Below are positions 62,682 to 64,000 of a stretch of 64,000 nucleotides of DNA, one piece after another. The position numbers and the translations under genes are program-made. The stretch spans positions 2,542,001-2,606,000 of the forward strand of contig NZ_CP128474.1 of NCBI RefSeq assembly GCF_030369635.1, in the 5' to 3' direction. This DNA is from Microbacterium arborescens (GTDB taxonomy: Bacteria > Actinomycetota > Actinomycetes > Actinomycetales > Microbacteriaceae). The notes below the pieces were generated by a model. That model saw nothing but the letters and a program-made list of their open reading frames with translations. It had not been told where the DNA came from and did no database searches. Within the stretch, counting starts at the first letter, position 1. The number at the start of each line of letters is the position of its first letter.

Positions 62682-63124
62682 TGACCGCCGACACCCTTGC
62701 CGCTCCCCGCAGCCCGCAGGTCCGCAAGAAGGGCGCCAACCTCGAGAAGTGGGGCTGGGTCTACATGCGCGCATCCGGCGTGCTCCTGGTGGTCCTGATC
62801 TTCGGTCACCTCTTCGTCAACCTGATGCTCGGCGAGGGCATCAAGGGAATCGATTTCGCGTTCGTCGCCGGAAAGTTCGCCAGCCCGTTCTGGCAGTGGT
62901 GGGACGTCCTCATGCTGTGGCTCGCGCTGATCCACGGCGCGAACGGCATGCGCACGATCGTGAACGACTACGTCACCGGTGCCACGGCGCGCAAGGTTCT
63001 GGTGTGGGCCATCTGGCTCTCCGCCGGACTGCTGATCCTGCTCGGCACCCTGGTCGTGTTCACCTTCGACCCCTGCCTCGGAGTGACGGCCGACAGCATG
63101 CTCTGGGAGACCTGCCAGGGCTGA
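62681..63124 (+). CDS. sdhD: Succinate dehydrogenase hydrophobic membrane anchor
   Basis: 147 residues, three membrane helices ([60 protein letters not shown]). His in GHLFV and LIHGANGMR are candidate heme/quinone residues. It is coupled to sdhC and followed after 46 bases by sdhA. Confidence 0.93.
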   Translation: MTADTLAAPRSPQVRKKGANLEKWGWVYMRASGVLLVVLIFGHLFVNLMLGEGIKGIDFAFVAGKFASPFWQWWDVLMLWLALIHGANGMRTIVNDYVTGATARKVLVWAIWLSAGLLILLGTLVVFTFDPCLGVTADSMLWETCQG

Positions 63125-63170
63125 CCCTGCGCTCCGACGACGTGAATCACAGCAACGAAAGGCTCGCCCC

Positions 63171-64000
63171 GTGAGCACCCAGACCGAAGAGGTCGTCGTC
63201 AAGGACGGCATCCACTACCACCAGTTCGACATCGTCATCGTCGGCGCCGGCGGCGCCGGCATGCGGGCGGCGATCGAGGCCGGTCCGGGTGCCCGTACCG
63301 CGGTGATCTCGAAGCTGTACCCGACCCGCTCGCACACCGGTGCGGCGCAGGGCGGCATGGCGGCGGCACTCGCCAACGTCGAAGAGGACTCCTGGGAGTG
63401 GCACACCTTCGACACCGTCAAGGGCGGCGACTACCTCGTCGACCAGGACGCGGCGGAGATCCTCGCGAAGGAGGCCATCGACGCGGTCATCGACCTCGAG
63501 AACATGGGCCTCCCCTTCAACCGCACGCCCGACGGGAAGATCGACCAGCGCCGGTTCGGCGGCCACACCGCCGACCACGGCAAGTCGCCGGTCCGCCGCG
63601 CCTGCTACGCCGCCGACCGCACGGGCCACATGATCCTGCAGACGCTGTTCCAGAACTGCGTCAAGCTCGGCATCAACTTCTTCAACGAGTACTACGTGCT
63701 CGACCTCATCACAGTCACCGCCCCCGACGGCTCGACCCAGACCGCCGGCGTCGTCGCGTACGACCTGGCCACGGGCGATCTGCACGTCTTCCACTCGAAG
63801 GCGGTCATCTTCGCCACCGGCGGTTTCGGCAAGATCTACAAGACGACCTCGAACGCCCACACCCTCACGGGCGACGGCGTCGGCATCGTGTGGCGCAAGG
63901 GCCTGCCGCTGGAGGACATGGAGTTCTTCCAGTTCCACCCGACCGGCCTCGCCGGTCTCGGCATCCTCCTCACCGAAGGCGCGCGCGGCGAGGGCGCGAT
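63171..64000 (+). CDS. sdhA: Succinate dehydrogenase flavoprotein subunit, 5' part (runs off the window)
   Basis: The frame is open from GTG 63171 to the window end, about 276 of the usual 580-600 residues. AAAGG lies 8 bases before the start. [20 protein letters not shown] is the FAD-binding motif. [18 protein letters not shown] carries His55, to which FAD is covalently bound. [20 protein letters not shown] and [20 protein letters not shown] belong to the substrate site. sdhB presumably follows outside the window. Confidence 0.96.
   Translation, partial: MSTQTEEVVVKDGIHYHQFDIVIVGAGGAGMRAAIEAGPGARTAVISKLYPTRSHTGAAQGGMAAALANVEEDSWEWHTFDTVKGGDYLVDQDAAEILAKEAIDAVIDLENMGLPFNRTPDGKIDQRRFGGHTADHGKSPVRRACYAADRTGHMILQTLFQNCVKLGINFFNEYYVLDLITVTAPDGSTQTAGVVAYDLATGDLHVFHSKAVIFATGGFGKIYKTTSNAHTLTGDGVGIVWRKGLPLEDMEFFQFHPTGLAGLGILLTEGARGEGA

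Overview
The window is from a high-GC actinobacterium, most likely a member of the Microbacteriaceae (Microbacterium-like). This is inferred from the base composition (75% GC by hand count in 28861-28920), the full mannitol PTS, the fused RmlC-RmlD, the acyl-CoA carboxylase set with an epsilon subunit, and a backbone gene order. That order is lcp-purE-purK-PH-birA / accD-accE-maf-accA / lpdA-punA-pmmB / add-deoA-cdd / sdhCDA, which from memory is the order in Mycobacterium tuberculosis from about Rv3267 to Rv3318. No rRNA, tRNA, CRISPR array, insertion sequence or prophage gene was seen. No gene-free stretch exceeds 300 bases; the longest are about 220 bases (30675-30893) and 200 bases (51505-51703).

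Region 1 (1-25.5 kb) is a cell-surface polysaccharide locus. It holds glycosyltransferases (a truncated GT4, two more GT4, three GT2 and a CgeB-like enzyme), a Wzx-like flippase, a UDP-glucuronate decarboxylase (UDP-xylose supply), and a GT2/DUF2304/DUF2142 trio that resembles a lipid-linked sugar decoration system. It also holds an ABC exporter (Wzm/Wzt with a C-terminal substrate domain), two tandem RgpF-family proteins, the complete dTDP-L-rhamnose pathway (RmlA, RmlB, RmlC-RmlD fusion), and an LCP ligase for attachment to the wall. A secreted protein with five roughly 100-residue repeats and a small lipoprotein lie inside the locus. Rhamnose and xylose are therefore likely components of the polymer.

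Region 2 (25.5-42.4 kb) is housekeeping: purE, purK, a PH-domain membrane protein, birA, acyl-CoA carboxylase beta, epsilon and alpha subunits, maf, a 23S-type m5U methyltransferase, an lpdA-type flavoprotein, purine nucleoside phosphorylase and a phosphohexomutase. Inserted in it is a NarL-type two-component system with an extra kinase-like membrane protein.

Region 3 (42.4-52.6 kb) carries a GNAT acetyltransferase and a mannitol PTS regulon: a divergent PRD/EIIA activator, then EIIB-HPr-EI-MtlA-MtlF-MtlD and a membrane-anchored hydrolase. A DUF559-type endonuclease-like gene follows, bracketed on each side by a roughly 75-bp element with AACTCCTCA/TGAGGAGTT ends.

Region 4 (52.6-60.8 kb, minus strand) is a nucleoside uptake and salvage operon: BMP lipoprotein, ABC ATPase, two permeases, cdd, deoA, add. 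A strong hairpin separates the binding-protein gene from the rest, and the ATPase gene has its own apparent leaderless promoter. Region 5 has manC (minus) and the start of sdhCDA (plus).

A window-wide feature is the number of genes preceded by a TANNNT hexamer exactly 6 or 7 bases before the start codon and without a Shine-Dalgarno sequence. This is the signature of leaderless transcripts. It let me choose several starts and locate promoters.
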